The notes: generated from the sequence alone by a model not told the origin. Counted from the first letter of the stretch, positions 28,696 through 38,046 are shown. The stretch is 64,000 nucleotides of DNA from Desulfosporosinus sp. Sb-LF (GCF_004766055.1 NZ_SPQR01000008.1:186001-250000), one strand, 5' to 3'. Program-made: numbers and translations.

Positions 28696-30447
28696 ATGAA
28701 CATGAGGGCAATTGCATTAATCTTAATCTTATGTAGCTGTATTTTAGTAACAACACCAGCTTTTGCTGCTACTAATAATGTAATTCCAGCTATTGATTCG
28801 CCACAAATTATTAGCATTAATAGACTTTCCGGACAGACAAAATTCGAGACTGCCAAGGCTATCTCTGAGTATTATAGCGACGGAAAAGTTAAGAATGTAA
28901 TCCTTTCAACAGGAAATGAATTTGCAGATGCTTTATCGGCAAGTGTCCTAGCGCATAAAAAGGAAGCCCCTATACTATTAGTTGATTCTTCGGTTGATAG
29001 CTCTAAGGATGCATTTGATTATGTCAATCAACATCTTGATTTAACTGGAACGGTATATATCATTGGCGGTGTAGGAATAATAGGCACAGAATTCGAGGCT
29101 AAGCTTAATGACCTTGGATTCAAGAATGTTGTTAGAATTGCTGGCATGGACAGGTACGGTACATCTTATGCGACAGCCAGATCACTTAGCGATAGAACTG
29201 TATCTACAGTAGTGATATCCTCTGGAGAACAATTTCCTGATGCCTTAAGTATCTCAAGCTTTGCTGCTAATAAAGGCTGGCCGATTTTGTTAACTCCTCA
29301 CGACGTACTCCATGAAGAAATGAAAAACTTTTTACTGGAAAAGATGCCTTCAAAAATATACATAACTGGGGGATCAGGAGTGATCCTAGATAATGTAAAA
29401 TCCGAGATAAGTAGTTTGTTACCACAGGCTAATGTCGAACGGTTGACGGGACAATCACGGTTTGATACGAATGCAATCATTGCAGAAACCTTTGCACCGA
29501 AGCCATCAAAAATTTATGTAGCCACAGGTTACGGTTTTGCTGATGCTTTGGCAGGTAGTGCTGTGGCAGCTAAAAATGGAGATCCCATTATATTTATTGA
29601 CCCTGCCGTATCAACATTGCCCAAATCAGTTGCTGGTTACTTTGGAAAACTTTACGCAAACCATTTGAGTCCAAATTTGGTTTCCTTTGGAGGCGGTGGA
29701 GTTGTAACGGATGAGATCATGAAAAGTTCGAAAGACTTGATTTCAGGAATAGTGAAAGAAACTAGTATTTATTCTATAGCCGATATCACTGCGACGGTTA
29801 CGCAAGATGAAGCCTATTCTTTACCTACAACTGTTCAAGCTATGCTTTACAACAGTGATACAATGGATGTTCCTGTTCAGTGGAGTCCCACGCTTGTCGA
29901 TACCAGCAGCATAGGGTCAAGTGTTTATGATGGAGTTGTAGATGGGTATGGCAAAACAATCAAACTTAATCTTACTGTCAAAGAACCAATACCAATACCA
30001 ATCTCTCAATACTCTTCTAACTTTGACTCCAACCAGGTCAATCGTACCGAGAACATTCGCCTTGCTGCAAAAGCTCTCAATGGAAAACTATTAGCACCTG
30101 GAGAACGGTTCTCCTTCAATGAGAGTGTCGGTGAACGAACTTCCGAAGCGGGTTATAAAGAGGCGCTGATCATCGAAGGGAATACCTTTACTCTGGGGCT
30201 CGGAGGAGGAATATGCCAAGTTTCTTCCACCCTTTATAATGCAGTAATTCTTGCTCATTTAGAAATCCTTGAAAGACATCGTCATTCCCTGCCCGTTAAT
30301 TATGTACCTCCTGGGCAGGATGCAACTGTAGCCTATCCCATTCTTGATTTCGAGTTCAGAAACAGTACAAACGCTTATCTCCTGATCCGTAGTTTCTTAG
30401 AAGAAAATACCTTAACCTTTCAGCTTTTTGGAAAGATAAAGAATTGA
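28696..30447 (+). CDS. Cell-wall protein with CWB2 repeats and VanW domain
   Basis: A 583-residue secreted protein. A signal peptide (1-24, ending PAFAA) is followed by three cell-wall-binding-2 repeats (about 43-130, 140-225 and 235-330), each with a RLSGQ/IAGMDRY/RLTGQSRFDT opening and a FADALS-type core. A linker of about 90 residues precedes a C-terminal VanW domain (about 425-575) with NIRLAAKALNGKLLAPGE, FSFNESVG, GGGICQVSSTLYNA and FEFRN motifs. CWB2 repeats hold proteins non-covalently to the wall via secondary polymers. VanW has no settled activity. GGGGTG precedes the ATG, and a strong terminator follows. Confidence 0.9.
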   Translation: MNMRAIALILILCSCILVTTPAFAATNNVIPAIDSPQIISINRLSGQTKFETAKAISEYYSDGKVKNVILSTGNEFADALSASVLAHKKEAPILLVDSSVDSSKDAFDYVNQHLDLTGTVYIIGGVGIIGTEFEAKLNDLGFKNVVRIAGMDRYGTSYATARSLSDRTVSTVVISSGEQFPDALSISSFAANKGWPILLTPHDVLHEEMKNFLLEKMPSKIYITGGSGVILDNVKSEISSLLPQANVERLTGQSRFDTNAIIAETFAPKPSKIYVATGYGFADALAGSAVAAKNGDPIIFIDPAVSTLPKSVAGYFGKLYANHLSPNLVSFGGGGVVTDEIMKSSKDLISGIVKETSIYSIADITATVTQDEAYSLPTTVQAMLYNSDTMDVPVQWSPTLVDTSSIGSSVYDGVVDGYGKTIKLNLTVKEPIPIPISQYSSNFDSNQVNRTENIRLAAKALNGKLLAPGERFSFNESVGERTSEAGYKEALIIEGNTFTLGLGGGICQVSSTLYNAVILAHLEILERHRHSLPVNYVPPGQDATVAYPILDFEFRNSTNAYLLIRSFLEENTLTFQLFGKIKN

Positions 30448-30475
30448 TCATCTTCCACCATTGGAAGGAGCTATC

Positions 30476-30516
30476 AAAACCTACACCCAGGCTATCTGCT
30501 GGACGTAGGTTTTTTT
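30476..30516 (+). terminator. Terminator of the CWB2-VanW gene
   Basis: A 9-bp outer stem (30476-30484 with 30505-30513) with an inner CCAG/CTGG pairing is followed by a run of T residues, 29 bases after the stop. Confidence 0.85.
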
Positions 30517-30736
30517 GTATGAATATAGGGCATCTAGCCAATGTTTGTTATAGGACTAGCCTGTCCGGTCTTAGTATGAACGTGGGTCGAACATATTAGA
30601 TGCATGGGCTAGACTCCTACCTTAGAAAAGAGTAGAATAATATTTGTTTTATTAATAGTCAAACTATAGAGATGGGATTTTTAGGCACTATTGAAGATGG
30701 GCAATGTAGAACCTAGTTGGATTTGTGAGGTGCTTT

Positions 30737-32629
30737 TTGATACAAAACCTAAAAAGAAGGCTACTGGGTGAAAAATTACCCACGGATAAACTGAGTGAAG
30801 AAAAATTTAATGTTTTTTGGGGACTTCCTCTATTAGCTAGTGATGCAATTTCTTCGGTTGCTTATGCTGTTGATGAAATTCTATGGGTTCTTGTTCCTGC
30901 AATTGGACTTACTTCATACTTTTGGTCTCCAAAGATTGCTTTAGCTATTATAATTCTACTTCTTGTGCTTACAATTTCTTATCGTCAGATCGTGAGTGCA
31001 TACCCTAATGGCGGTGGTGCATACATCGTTGCCAAAGAAAACCTTAAGATAAAATATGGGCTTATAGTCGGAGCATCTTTATCGGTCGATTACATTTTGA
31101 CCGTAGCAGTTAGCATTAGTGCTGGTACGGCTGCTGTCACTTCAGCTATTCCTGCCCTTTTTCCACACCGAATTTCAATAGCGTTGTTTTTCATAGCTTT
31201 AATGACCATTGGAAATCTGCGCGGTGTTAGTGAATCTTCAAAATTCTTCAGTATTCCAACGTATGCTTTTTTGATAACCATACTTAGTCTCGTAATAGTC
31301 GGTAGTATCAAAAGTATTGGGAATGGAGTAATGGCTACTCCAATACTTTCGGATTCTCCTGTCACTTTTGGTACCCGAGCTGTTTCTCTTTTTCTACTTT
31401 TACGTGCTTTTTCATCGGGCTGTGCGGCCGTTACAGGCGTAGAAGCCATTTGCGATGCAGTACCCAACTTTAAAGAACCAGCTGTTAAAAATGCCAAACT
31501 TGCTTATGTATTATTAACGATAGCCGTGATTATTACCTTTGGAGGAATTACATACCTGGCAACGGTTTTTCACCCTGTACCAAATTCTCAACAAACGGTT
31601 ATAGCCCAACTTGCCGCTAGTATTTTCGGTAAGGGAATAATGTTCTATATTATTCAAGGAACAACAACCGTTATTCTAGCTATGGCAGCTAATACTGCTT
31701 TTGCAGGCTTTCCAATCCTATTATCGATTATTGCTAGAGACGGTTACGTCCCTAGGCAGTTTGCACTGCGTGGACACAGATTAGGTTTTTCGAACGGCAT
31801 TTTACTTTTAGCAATCGCTGCAGGAACATTAATAATAGTCTTTCAGGGCGATACCCACCTTCTTATTCCTTTATATGCAATCGGAGTATTTACTTCTTTC
31901 ACATTAGCGCAAGCCGGAATATGTTTAAAGTGGTTTAGGACAAAACCAAAAGGGTGGGTTTATAAAGCCTTCATTAATGGTTTAGGGACTTTAATAACGT
32001 TCATAACCGTAATAGTAATTGCTATTACAAAATTCTTAAGTGGTGCTTGGGTTGTTCTAGTCATAATTCCAATTATAGTTTTGTCAATGTTAAAGATTAG
32101 AGATCACTACTCAAGGATAGCCAAAAGACTAGATATTCCAAACGATCGAATTGAACGATTAAAGCTTAGTTCTAAACCAACACCCTATGTTATCATTCCC
32201 ATTCAAAGCCTTAATGTCATGGTAGTAAAAACACTTCGCTATGCAAAGAGCTTGTCCAACGAGGTTGAGGTTTTCAATGTAGAAACCTATGAAGGGGAAG
32301 CAGATAAACTACGAAAAAAATGGGCAAAACTTAAGACAGATGTTCCTCTTGTTATCAAGCAATCAGCGTATCGTGATATCGTAGGTTCCCTTACGGAGTA
32401 TATTGAGTCAAATGAACATGCCTCAAGACATGGAGATTTTATAACTGTTCTTCTCCCACAGTTTGTAGTTGCAAAGCCTTGGGAGATGGCACTTCACAAC
32501 AACACCAGCTTATTTATTGCTAGAGCGCTCTTGAATTATAGAAATATAGTTGTTTCATTGGTGCCTTTTCAAATCGAGGAGAAGTCCGAACTATACAAGG
32601 ATATCGACTTAGAGATTGAAGAAGGCTAA
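30737..32629 (+). CDS. KimA-like potassium importer of the APC superfamily
   Basis: A 630-residue protein with twelve membrane helices (about 30-470) and a cytoplasmic C-terminal domain (about 490-625), the layout of Bacillus KimA (YdaO), a high-affinity K+/H+ symporter controlled by c-di-AMP. Matches in KimA style include SDAISSVAYAVDEIL, SYRQIVSAYPNGGGAYIV, YILTVAVSISAGT, GCAAVTGVEAICDAVP and the C-terminal LHNNTS strand. The TTG at 30737 follows GAGGTG closely; an upstream GTG at 30725 overlaps that site. No ydaO riboswitch was found in its leader, unlike Bacillus kimA. Potassium as substrate is inferred from similarity; other APC substrates are possible. Confidence 0.82.
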   Translation: MIQNLKRRLLGEKLPTDKLSEEKFNVFWGLPLLASDAISSVAYAVDEILWVLVPAIGLTSYFWSPKIALAIIILLLVLTISYRQIVSAYPNGGGAYIVAKENLKIKYGLIVGASLSVDYILTVAVSISAGTAAVTSAIPALFPHRISIALFFIALMTIGNLRGVSESSKFFSIPTYAFLITILSLVIVGSIKSIGNGVMATPILSDSPVTFGTRAVSLFLLLRAFSSGCAAVTGVEAICDAVPNFKEPAVKNAKLAYVLLTIAVIITFGGITYLATVFHPVPNSQQTVIAQLAASIFGKGIMFYIIQGTTTVILAMAANTAFAGFPILLSIIARDGYVPRQFALRGHRLGFSNGILLLAIAAGTLIIVFQGDTHLLIPLYAIGVFTSFTLAQAGICLKWFRTKPKGWVYKAFINGLGTLITFITVIVIAITKFLSGAWVVLVIIPIIVLSMLKIRDHYSRIAKRLDIPNDRIERLKLSSKPTPYVIIPIQSLNVMVVKTLRYAKSLSNEVEVFNVETYEGEADKLRKKWAKLKTDVPLVIKQSAYRDIVGSLTEYIESNEHASRHGDFITVLLPQFVVAKPWEMALHNNTSLFIARALLNYRNIVVSLVPFQIEEKSELYKDIDLEIEEG

Positions 32630-32634
32630 AAGAA

Positions 32635-32656
32635 ACGGCCTTATTTATAAGGCCGT
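32635..32656. terminator. Hairpin between convergent genes
   Basis: A perfect 10-bp stem with a 2-base loop lies between the KimA-like gene and the convergent DUF2892 gene. On the minus strand it is followed by a T-rich run. Confidence 0.6.
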
Positions 32657-32666
32657 AGGCAAAGGA

Positions 32667-32861
32667 CTATTGTATATTTTTAGCATCGCAAGTCGAGACT
32701 CCTAAGACATCGCTAACGGGGCAATAACGAATTAAACCTGTTATTATTGGTGCGAATCCAATAAGCCCCCACCAACTCCTAAGGTTTAAGCCTAAAAGAA
32801 CGATCGTTATGCCAATTACAATTCTTATAATTTGCTCGGTTTTACCAACATTACATTTCAT
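32667..32861 (-). CDS. Small DUF2892 membrane protein
   Basis: A 64-residue protein with two hydrophobic helices in the DUF2892 pattern: MKCNVGKTEQIIRIVIG at the start, WWGLIGFAPIITG in the middle and a C-P-V dipeptide region near the end. DUF2892 is the membrane tail seen in YgaP-type rhodaneses; here it stands alone. The ATG at 32861 is used because GGGGTGG lies 5 bases before it, giving the standard family start. Function is unknown. Confidence 0.82.
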   Translation of the reverse strand: MKCNVGKTEQIIRIVIGITIVLLGLNLRSWWGLIGFAPIITGLIRYCPVSDVLGVSTCDAKNIQ

Positions 32862-32954
32862 TTTGACCACCCCAAGAGATAATTTGTCCAATATTTTTAA
32901 ATCTAATAAAAATTATTTATTTGCATGAACGGTAAGGATGCTTCAACAAATATT

Positions 32955-32997
32955 AATGCGTTGGTTGAGAAGATTGGATTTTTCTCACCAACGCATT
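32955..32997 (+). other. Long hairpin in a 400-base gap
   Basis: A 16-bp stem with one bulged base (from 32955 and ending at 32997) is followed by a T-rich tract. The gap 32862-33264 otherwise shows no gene. The hairpin might end a short transcript on the plus strand or form part of the leader of the diguanylate cyclase gene. Confidence 0.5.
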
Positions 32998-33264
32998 TTG
33001 TTTTGAGCTAAAGAGTGGGTTGAGGGTGTAGGAATGATACCGGGTAAAAAAGGGGTTTTGGAAGTTTGAGTAGAATAATAGCAATTGGATAATGAATTTG
33101 GTTCTATCTATACAAATTTGAGGTATTGTTGATGTTGCCGCTATATATTATGAGTTGTTTTAAATGATTATGTCTATAGATACAGGGATACGGATACGGT
33201 CATTCTGAGTTGCTAGAATTGTGATTGTAAGGAAAGCAATGATTGCAGGAAGGAGGGGTATTTA

Positions 33265-35256
33265 TTGAAACTTGACATTCAAACACTTGCTTTTATCTCG
33301 TGCCTAACATTTGTCACCCAGGTTATCGCTCTTTTTGTCCAATATAGAGTGAATAGAACTTATCGAGGGATTGGATGGTGGCTACTGGGTTCAAGCTTAA
33401 TGGCACTGGGGTTTATTTTTATGCCTATGCTAACAGTAAAATCACTAGAGATGCTCGCAAGGATCGCAAACCCACTGATGGTTTTAGGACAAATCTTTCT
33501 ATATATCGGCATTATACAGTTCCTTGATATGAAAGAGAATAGAAGGGTACTTAGTTCGATTTTTGCCGTTTTTACTCTTTCTTATTATTATTACATGTAT
33601 ATTCATAATGACATTTCTGGACGTACAGTGGTTGTATCTGCTACTTTAGCTGCAATGTCATTAATGACCGCATACAAGCTTTTTTTCAAGAGGGACAGAC
33701 TTATCTCTGGTTCAGCCAACTTCACCACCACTGTTTTTCTTGCTTATGGATGTTTTTTAACAGTGCGTACTTTTTTGACACTTATTTTACCGCCTATTCA
33801 CTCTTATGTTGAGCTTGTCCAAATACCGATTCATATCGTTACATATATAGTTCCGATCATCACCAGTACTCTATGGACATTTGGGTTCATCCTCATGGTT
33901 AATCAGCGTCTGAATTCAGAAAATCGCGTAGAAAAAGAAAAATTGCAACAGATTTTTAATACAAGTCCTGATGCTGCATTGATAACGCGACTAAATGATG
34001 GTTTATTTGTCGACGTTAATGTTGGGTTTTTAGCTCTGACCGGTTATACTCATGACGAGGTAATTGGAGATGCTACATTAAAGATCAGTGTTTGGTATAA
34101 TATTGAGGATCAACAAATTTTCATAGCTGAGTTGAAGGATAAAGGAATTTGTGAAAACATGGAATTTGTTTTCCAACGCAAAGATGGAAGTCAGTTTGTC
34201 GGCATGATCTCAGCCAGAATCATTACAATTCATGCTGCACCCCATATTGTCAGCGTAATTCGCGACATAACCGAGCGCAAGCAGGCTGAAGAGGCACTTA
34301 TGGAAAGCGAAGAAAAATATCGCTCTATCCTTAACGCCTCCCCTGATGATATCACGATCACGGATCTAGAGGGGCGCATCCTCATGGTTTCTCCAGCGTC
34401 AAAAAAGATGTTTGGCTACGAAGCAGATTATGATAGATTTATTGGCATGCGGCTCATTGACTTCATCGTGCCTGAGGATGTTGAGAGAGCCCAATCCAAC
34501 ATCATGTTAATGTACCAAGGCGGTTATCCAAGGCCGAATGAATACCGTGGAGTGCGTAAGGATCAAAGTATCTTTGATATTGAGGTGAATAGTGGGTTTG
34601 TTCATAGTGCAAACGGACAACCGACCAAAATGGTATTTATTGTGCGTGACATTACAGAACGCAAGCTAGCTGAGCAGCAAATACAAGAGCTGGTTCAACA
34701 GCTTGAAATCGAGAAGAACACCGCTCAGTTCAATTCGATTACTGACAGTCTGACCGGGTTGGCGAATCGAAGATATTTTGATGAGGCTCTCAGGACAGAG
34801 TTTTACAGGTTGAAGCGTTCTGGGTCTACTTTGTCGCTTATCATGCTAGACGTAGATCATTTTAAAAAATTCAATGACTGGTATGGCCATTTAGCTGGCG
34901 ACGATTGTTTGCGGCACATTGGAACCACGCTTAAAACTATTGTTGGGCGAGTACCTGACATTGTTGCACGATATGGCGGAGAAGAATTTGTTGTTGTACT
35001 GCCTGAAACAGACGACAATGGGGCGGAAGCTTTGGCGGAACGAATCCGGAAAACAGTTGAAGAGCTCGCTATTCCACACTCTACATCCGACACTGCAGAA
35101 TATGTTACGGTCAGCCTCGGAGTTGTAACCGTTTACACGACCAAGATATCAACACCAGAACAAGTTGTGGCACTGGCTGATGAAGCTCTATATTGTGCTA
35201 AGAAAGGAGGACGTAACCGGATTGCGGTTGCAACTGGGTATCGCAAAACGTGGTAA
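33265..35256 (+). CDS. Membrane diguanylate cyclase with two PAS domains
   Basis: A 663-residue protein. Seven hydrophobic helices (about 8-215) form a membrane sensor module. Two PAS/PAC domains follow (about 228-340 and 345-470), both ending in DITERK-type exits. A coiled coil leads to the GGDEF domain (about 490-655) with intact YGGEEF and an RVPD inhibitory I-site exactly five residues before it. It should make c-di-GMP with product inhibition. It starts at TTG 33265 with AGGAGGGG 7 bases in front. It is a single-gene unit. Confidence 0.9.
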   Translation: MKLDIQTLAFISCLTFVTQVIALFVQYRVNRTYRGIGWWLLGSSLMALGFIFMPMLTVKSLEMLARIANPLMVLGQIFLYIGIIQFLDMKENRRVLSSIFAVFTLSYYYYMYIHNDISGRTVVVSATLAAMSLMTAYKLFFKRDRLISGSANFTTTVFLAYGCFLTVRTFLTLILPPIHSYVELVQIPIHIVTYIVPIITSTLWTFGFILMVNQRLNSENRVEKEKLQQIFNTSPDAALITRLNDGLFVDVNVGFLALTGYTHDEVIGDATLKISVWYNIEDQQIFIAELKDKGICENMEFVFQRKDGSQFVGMISARIITIHAAPHIVSVIRDITERKQAEEALMESEEKYRSILNASPDDITITDLEGRILMVSPASKKMFGYEADYDRFIGMRLIDFIVPEDVERAQSNIMLMYQGGYPRPNEYRGVRKDQSIFDIEVNSGFVHSANGQPTKMVFIVRDITERKLAEQQIQELVQQLEIEKNTAQFNSITDSLTGLANRRYFDEALRTEFYRLKRSGSTLSLIMLDVDHFKKFNDWYGHLAGDDCLRHIGTTLKTIVGRVPDIVARYGGEEFVVVLPETDDNGAEALAERIRKTVEELAIPHSTSDTAEYVTVSLGVVTVYTTKISTPEQVVALADEALYCAKKGGRNRIAVATGYRKTW

Positions 35257-35345
35257 CAACCCTACAAAATGATTGTTTCAGCGATTTCGGTCATAAGATG
35301 CGTTATCATTACGATTTTTCGATACCTTAATTATTTAACAAATTA

Positions 35346-35801
35346 TTAAAGTAAATGCATTTTCTTATCGATAATCTTTAAAGTCAAAGAAGTCATGAAA
35401 CCATATATTAGGGCAGTAGAAAGTGTTGCGTATGCGACGTTAAGTGGCATTTTTCTAAATAGAGGCAGATTAAGTAATGTTCCAAATGTATTGAGTAATA
35501 ACCAGATTACTAAACTATATCCTAATCCTTTGATATATAAATAATTGCTAGATGTAAACATTATTATATAAGCAAAAATTACTCCGAAAATCATACACAC
35601 TGCTGCATGGCTAATCATTGAAAGAATTAGACCGAAAATTCCTTTTTCAGAATAAATTTGGTTAGTAAGTATAATTGTTGCATAATCGTTGAAAGTTCTA
35701 TCAGTCCATCCTAATGATTTATATATAATTCCGACAATGTCGCATGTGATGCTTGCTATAAGTCCTGCGATACCTCCAGCAACAAATCTGTCTTTTTTCA
35801 T
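35346..35801 (-). CDS. Small four-helix membrane protein of unknown function
   Basis: A 151-residue protein with four hydrophobic segments (about 7-27, 54-82, 88-110 and 118-142) and a Lys-rich C-terminus. An N-terminal GGIAGLIASITCDIVG glycine-rich helix is reminiscent of YqhR/DUF-type Bacillus membrane proteins, but the match is not convincing. AAAGGAG lies 11 bases before the ATG. It is probably a real gene because the start signal and the composition agree. Confidence 0.65.
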   Translation of the reverse strand: MKKDRFVAGGIAGLIASITCDIVGIIYKSLGWTDRTFNDYATIILTNQIYSEKGIFGLILSMISHAAVCMIFGVIFAYIIMFTSSNYLYIKGLGYSLVIWLLLNTFGTLLNLPLFRKMPLNVAYATLSTALIYGFMTSLTLKIIDKKMHLL

Positions 35802-35930
35802 TTAGAATATTCATCTCCTTTAAGCATGCTTTGATTAAATATAGTATGTGTAAGAATCTCAATTTTTATAGGTAAGCACCGGCGAGGAGTTGGAAAAATA
35901 GGCACATCATTTAGCCCACGAATTATAATA

Positions 35931-36215
35931 CTAGGATTTAGATCGAGGTAATACAAAATCTAAGATTAAACCTGTCACTACCCCTGATGTAAAGCCTATG
36001 AGAAGCATCATTGACAAAACAGCATTAGCGAGATCCTCAAATCCAACATGCACTGTCTTTGCTAAATAAAGGTAATATACCCCAGCAAGTAGGCAAAGTA
36101 AGGCTGGTAAATATTTGACTATCTTTATTCGCGGTAATACCCGCCATAGTAAGCTTGTAATACTCGTAAAGAGTGCTACGATTCCAAGTAGAATGAAGAG
36201 CATTCTATCCATCAC
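35931..36215 (-). CDS. Small three-helix membrane protein of unknown function
   Basis: A 94-residue hydrophobic protein with three membrane helices (about 5-22, 33-52 and 63-86) and a short basic tail. It starts at a GTG or ATG with GGGGGTAAC in front. No family was recognised. It follows the other small membrane protein by about 130 bases on the same strand and may be its upstream partner. Confidence 0.6.
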   Translation of the reverse strand: MMDRMLFILLGIVALFTSITSLLWRVLPRIKIVKYLPALLCLLAGVYYLYLAKTVHVGFEDLANAVLSMMLLIGFTSGVVTGLILDFVLPRSKS

Positions 36216-36393
36216 GTTACCCCCCAGTAAATCTTTTCTAGTTACAGTATAGATCGTATTATATCTCTGTTACTTGAGTTATTTTCATAATTCGAATCCG
36301 TGGGTATCACTAATAGTTGTAAGGACAAAAAGGGAGTACCTCCCCGAAACCTCGAAAAAGTGTAAGCGACCAAATTAACACCCAGAGGTTATT

Positions 36394-36416
36394 GAGCTCG
36401 TCTAACGGACGGGCTC
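36394..36416 (+). terminator. Terminator-like hairpin in the CoA-transferase leader
   Basis: A 9-bp stem (36394-36402 with 36408-36416, one G-U pair), 5-base loop and a following T-rich stretch lie 85 bases upstream of the CoA-transferase start. Upstream, AACCTC (around 36351) can pair with GAGGTT (around 36385), so the leader could be an attenuator. No known riboswitch class was recognised. Confidence 0.5.
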
Positions 36417-36500
36417 TTTCTATAAAAAGTAGTTTGAATATGATAAGTATTCAGTATATTATTAAGATAGCTTATTGAAGTTTTCGAGGGGGGAAACATA

Positions 36501-37316
36501 ATGTTAAGCAAAGTAAGGACTATGTCTGAAGCTGTACGATTAGTGCAGAAAGGTCAAATGCTTGCGGTCGGTGGCAATGCTCTACATCGGACCCCTGTTG
36601 CATTCTGCCAGGAACTAGCAAGGTTGAAACGGACAGAACTCAAAGGTGTGGGCGCCGCACCAGGTTTCGCAATGGATGTCCTCTGCGCGTCGGAGAGCAT
36701 TCATGAATTGTACTTTGGTTTCTTCGGATTCGAAAATGAATATGGCCTAGCTCCGGGGATGAGAAAAGGAATTCAGGAAGGAAAGATCAAAGCTGTAGAA
36801 GGTTCATGAACAGCGATCATCAATGCTCTCCGTGCGGGAGCTTATGGAATTCCGTTCATAGGTGTAGGTGGTATGTGGGGAAGTGATTTAATCACTCAGC
36901 GCCCTGAATTCTTTCAAGTGATGAAGAGTCCATTTTCCGATGAAGAGATTGTAACCGTTAAGGCTTTGCGCCCCGATTGGGCAATTATCCATGTTCAAGA
37001 AGCAGATCAGTACGGCAATGCCCGGATCCTCGGCTCGGATTTCCAGGATATATTACTTAGCCGTGCGGCTAAGAAAACTATTATTACCACGGAAAAATTG
37101 ATTGAAACTGAAATTTTTCGACAAGAACCAAAATCAACTTCTATTCCATATTTCTTGGTCGAAGCTGTCGTCTTAGTACCGAATGGAGCCAAGCCTGGCA
37201 TCTGCTACCCCACGTACAATAGCGTTGATGCATCCGGAATGACGGAGTATAGTGAAGCTATTAAAGAAGGCAAGATAAACGATTACCTAGCACGCGTTAC
37301 GGAAGGGAGGTTGTAA
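36501..37316 (+). CDS. CoA-transferase subunit A with in-frame TGA (candidate selenoprotein)
   Basis: A GctA/COG1788-type subunit (about 271 residues) interrupted by one TGA at codon 103 (36807-36809). Both halves are in the same frame and read as one family member: VGGNALHRTPVAF near the start, KIKAVEGS just before the TGA, TAIINALRAGAYGIPF just after, then GVGGMWGSDLI and a VSIPYFLVEAVV-like C-terminal region. Nothing else is damaged. The TGA falls where the family has a small polar residue (from memory often Ser, Cys or Thr). A SECIS-like hairpin starts 15 bases downstream. Selenocysteine insertion, a nonsense mutation or a sequencing error are all possible. GAGGGGGG precedes the ATG. Subunit B follows after one base. 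Confidence 0.72.
36825..36841 (+). promoter_or_regulatory. Possible bacterial SECIS hairpin
   Basis: GCTCTC (36825-36830) pairs with GGGAGC (36836-36841), including one G-U pair, around the 5-base loop CGTGC. There are 15 bases between the TGA and the stem and 21 between the TGA and the loop. The loop has a G at its second position followed by U. These features match the published rules for bacterial SECIS elements (loop 16-37 bases downstream, G in the first two loop positions). A short stem like this can also arise by chance. Confidence 0.5.
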
Positions 37317-37317
37317 A

Positions 37318-38046
37318 ATGCATTACGGACCGGCCGAAATGATGGTGGTTGCTCTTGCACGTGAAATTAAGAACGGAGATGTTGTCTTCCACGGACTGGC
37401 TTCCCCAGTACCAATGACAGCGGTGAAGCTAGCGAAAGCCTTTGGAAGAGACTTTACATTGATTAATATCACAGGCGGGGTTGACCCTGATTGGGAAAAA
37501 CCCGCAGTTATAGGTTCTACCCTTTCGATAAATTTATTTGAGGGAGGAGTGGCAAACTTTGGTTTGGATGAAATCTTCGATCTCGCATGCACTGACCGCG
37601 TTGATATTTCCATGTTAAGCTTGGTACAGATTAGCCCGAGAGGCGAGATTAATATGTCCTTTGTAGGTGGGGAATACGATAAGCCAAAGGTGAGATTGCC
37701 TGGAGGGGCTGGGAGTGCCACTTTAACACCAGTGTCCAAGCAAACTTTGATTTGGAAGACTAAGCATGATATAAAGTCATTCGTTCCGGAAGTAACGTTT
37801 TGCACGGCAAAAGCTAATTCTTCCAAACAGTTTAAAGTTATAACGAATTTATGTACCTTCCTATTGAAAAATGGGCAGTTAGTCGTTCAAAGTATTCACC
37901 CCTACTCTAACTTGGCTGAAGTCCAAGCGAATACTGGGTGGGAAATTACTCAGACGGAAATACCCTATACTTCCGCCCCAACTGAGGTGGAACTGGCTCT
38001 GATCGAAAAAGTTGACCCCAACCGTATTCGATATATTGAGTTCTAG
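37318..38046 (+). CDS. CoA-transferase subunit B
   Basis: A 242-residue GctB/COG2057-type subunit, starting one base after the subunit A stop with GGGAGG in front. The MMVVALAREIKNGDVVFHG opening, DRVDISMLSLVQISPRGEIN and GEYDKPKVRLPGGAG are family landmarks. In glutaconate CoA-transferase the catalytic Glu lies in a Y-E-S-G segment after the second strand; the aligned segment here reads N-I-T-G-G, so that Glu seems replaced by Thr. This alignment is from memory. Without it, CoA transfer by the usual glutamyl-CoA route would be impossible, so the pair may have another CoA-ester chemistry. Confidence 0.8.
   Translation: MHYGPAEMMVVALAREIKNGDVVFHGLASPVPMTAVKLAKAFGRDFTLINITGGVDPDWEKPAVIGSTLSINLFEGGVANFGLDEIFDLACTDRVDISMLSLVQISPRGEINMSFVGGEYDKPKVRLPGGAGSATLTPVSKQTLIWKTKHDIKSFVPEVTFCTAKANSSKQFKVITNLCTFLLKNGQLVVQSIHPYSNLAEVQANTGWEITQTEIPYTSAPTEVELALIEKVDPNRIRYIEF

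Noticed and set aside
30517-30736. ydaO riboswitch in front of the KimA-like gene
   Set aside because: Looked for the GGGGAACC, GGGGTGAAT and CCGAATCCG blocks; none is present.
36285-36310. TTCGAATCC as the T-arm of a tRNA
   Set aside because: No matching stem, anticodon arm or CCA-end region could be built around it.
36501-36809. Reading the first CoA-transferase piece as a complete 102-residue gene
   Set aside because: The next piece is in the same frame and continues the family directly after the TGA, and no start signal precedes the second piece.
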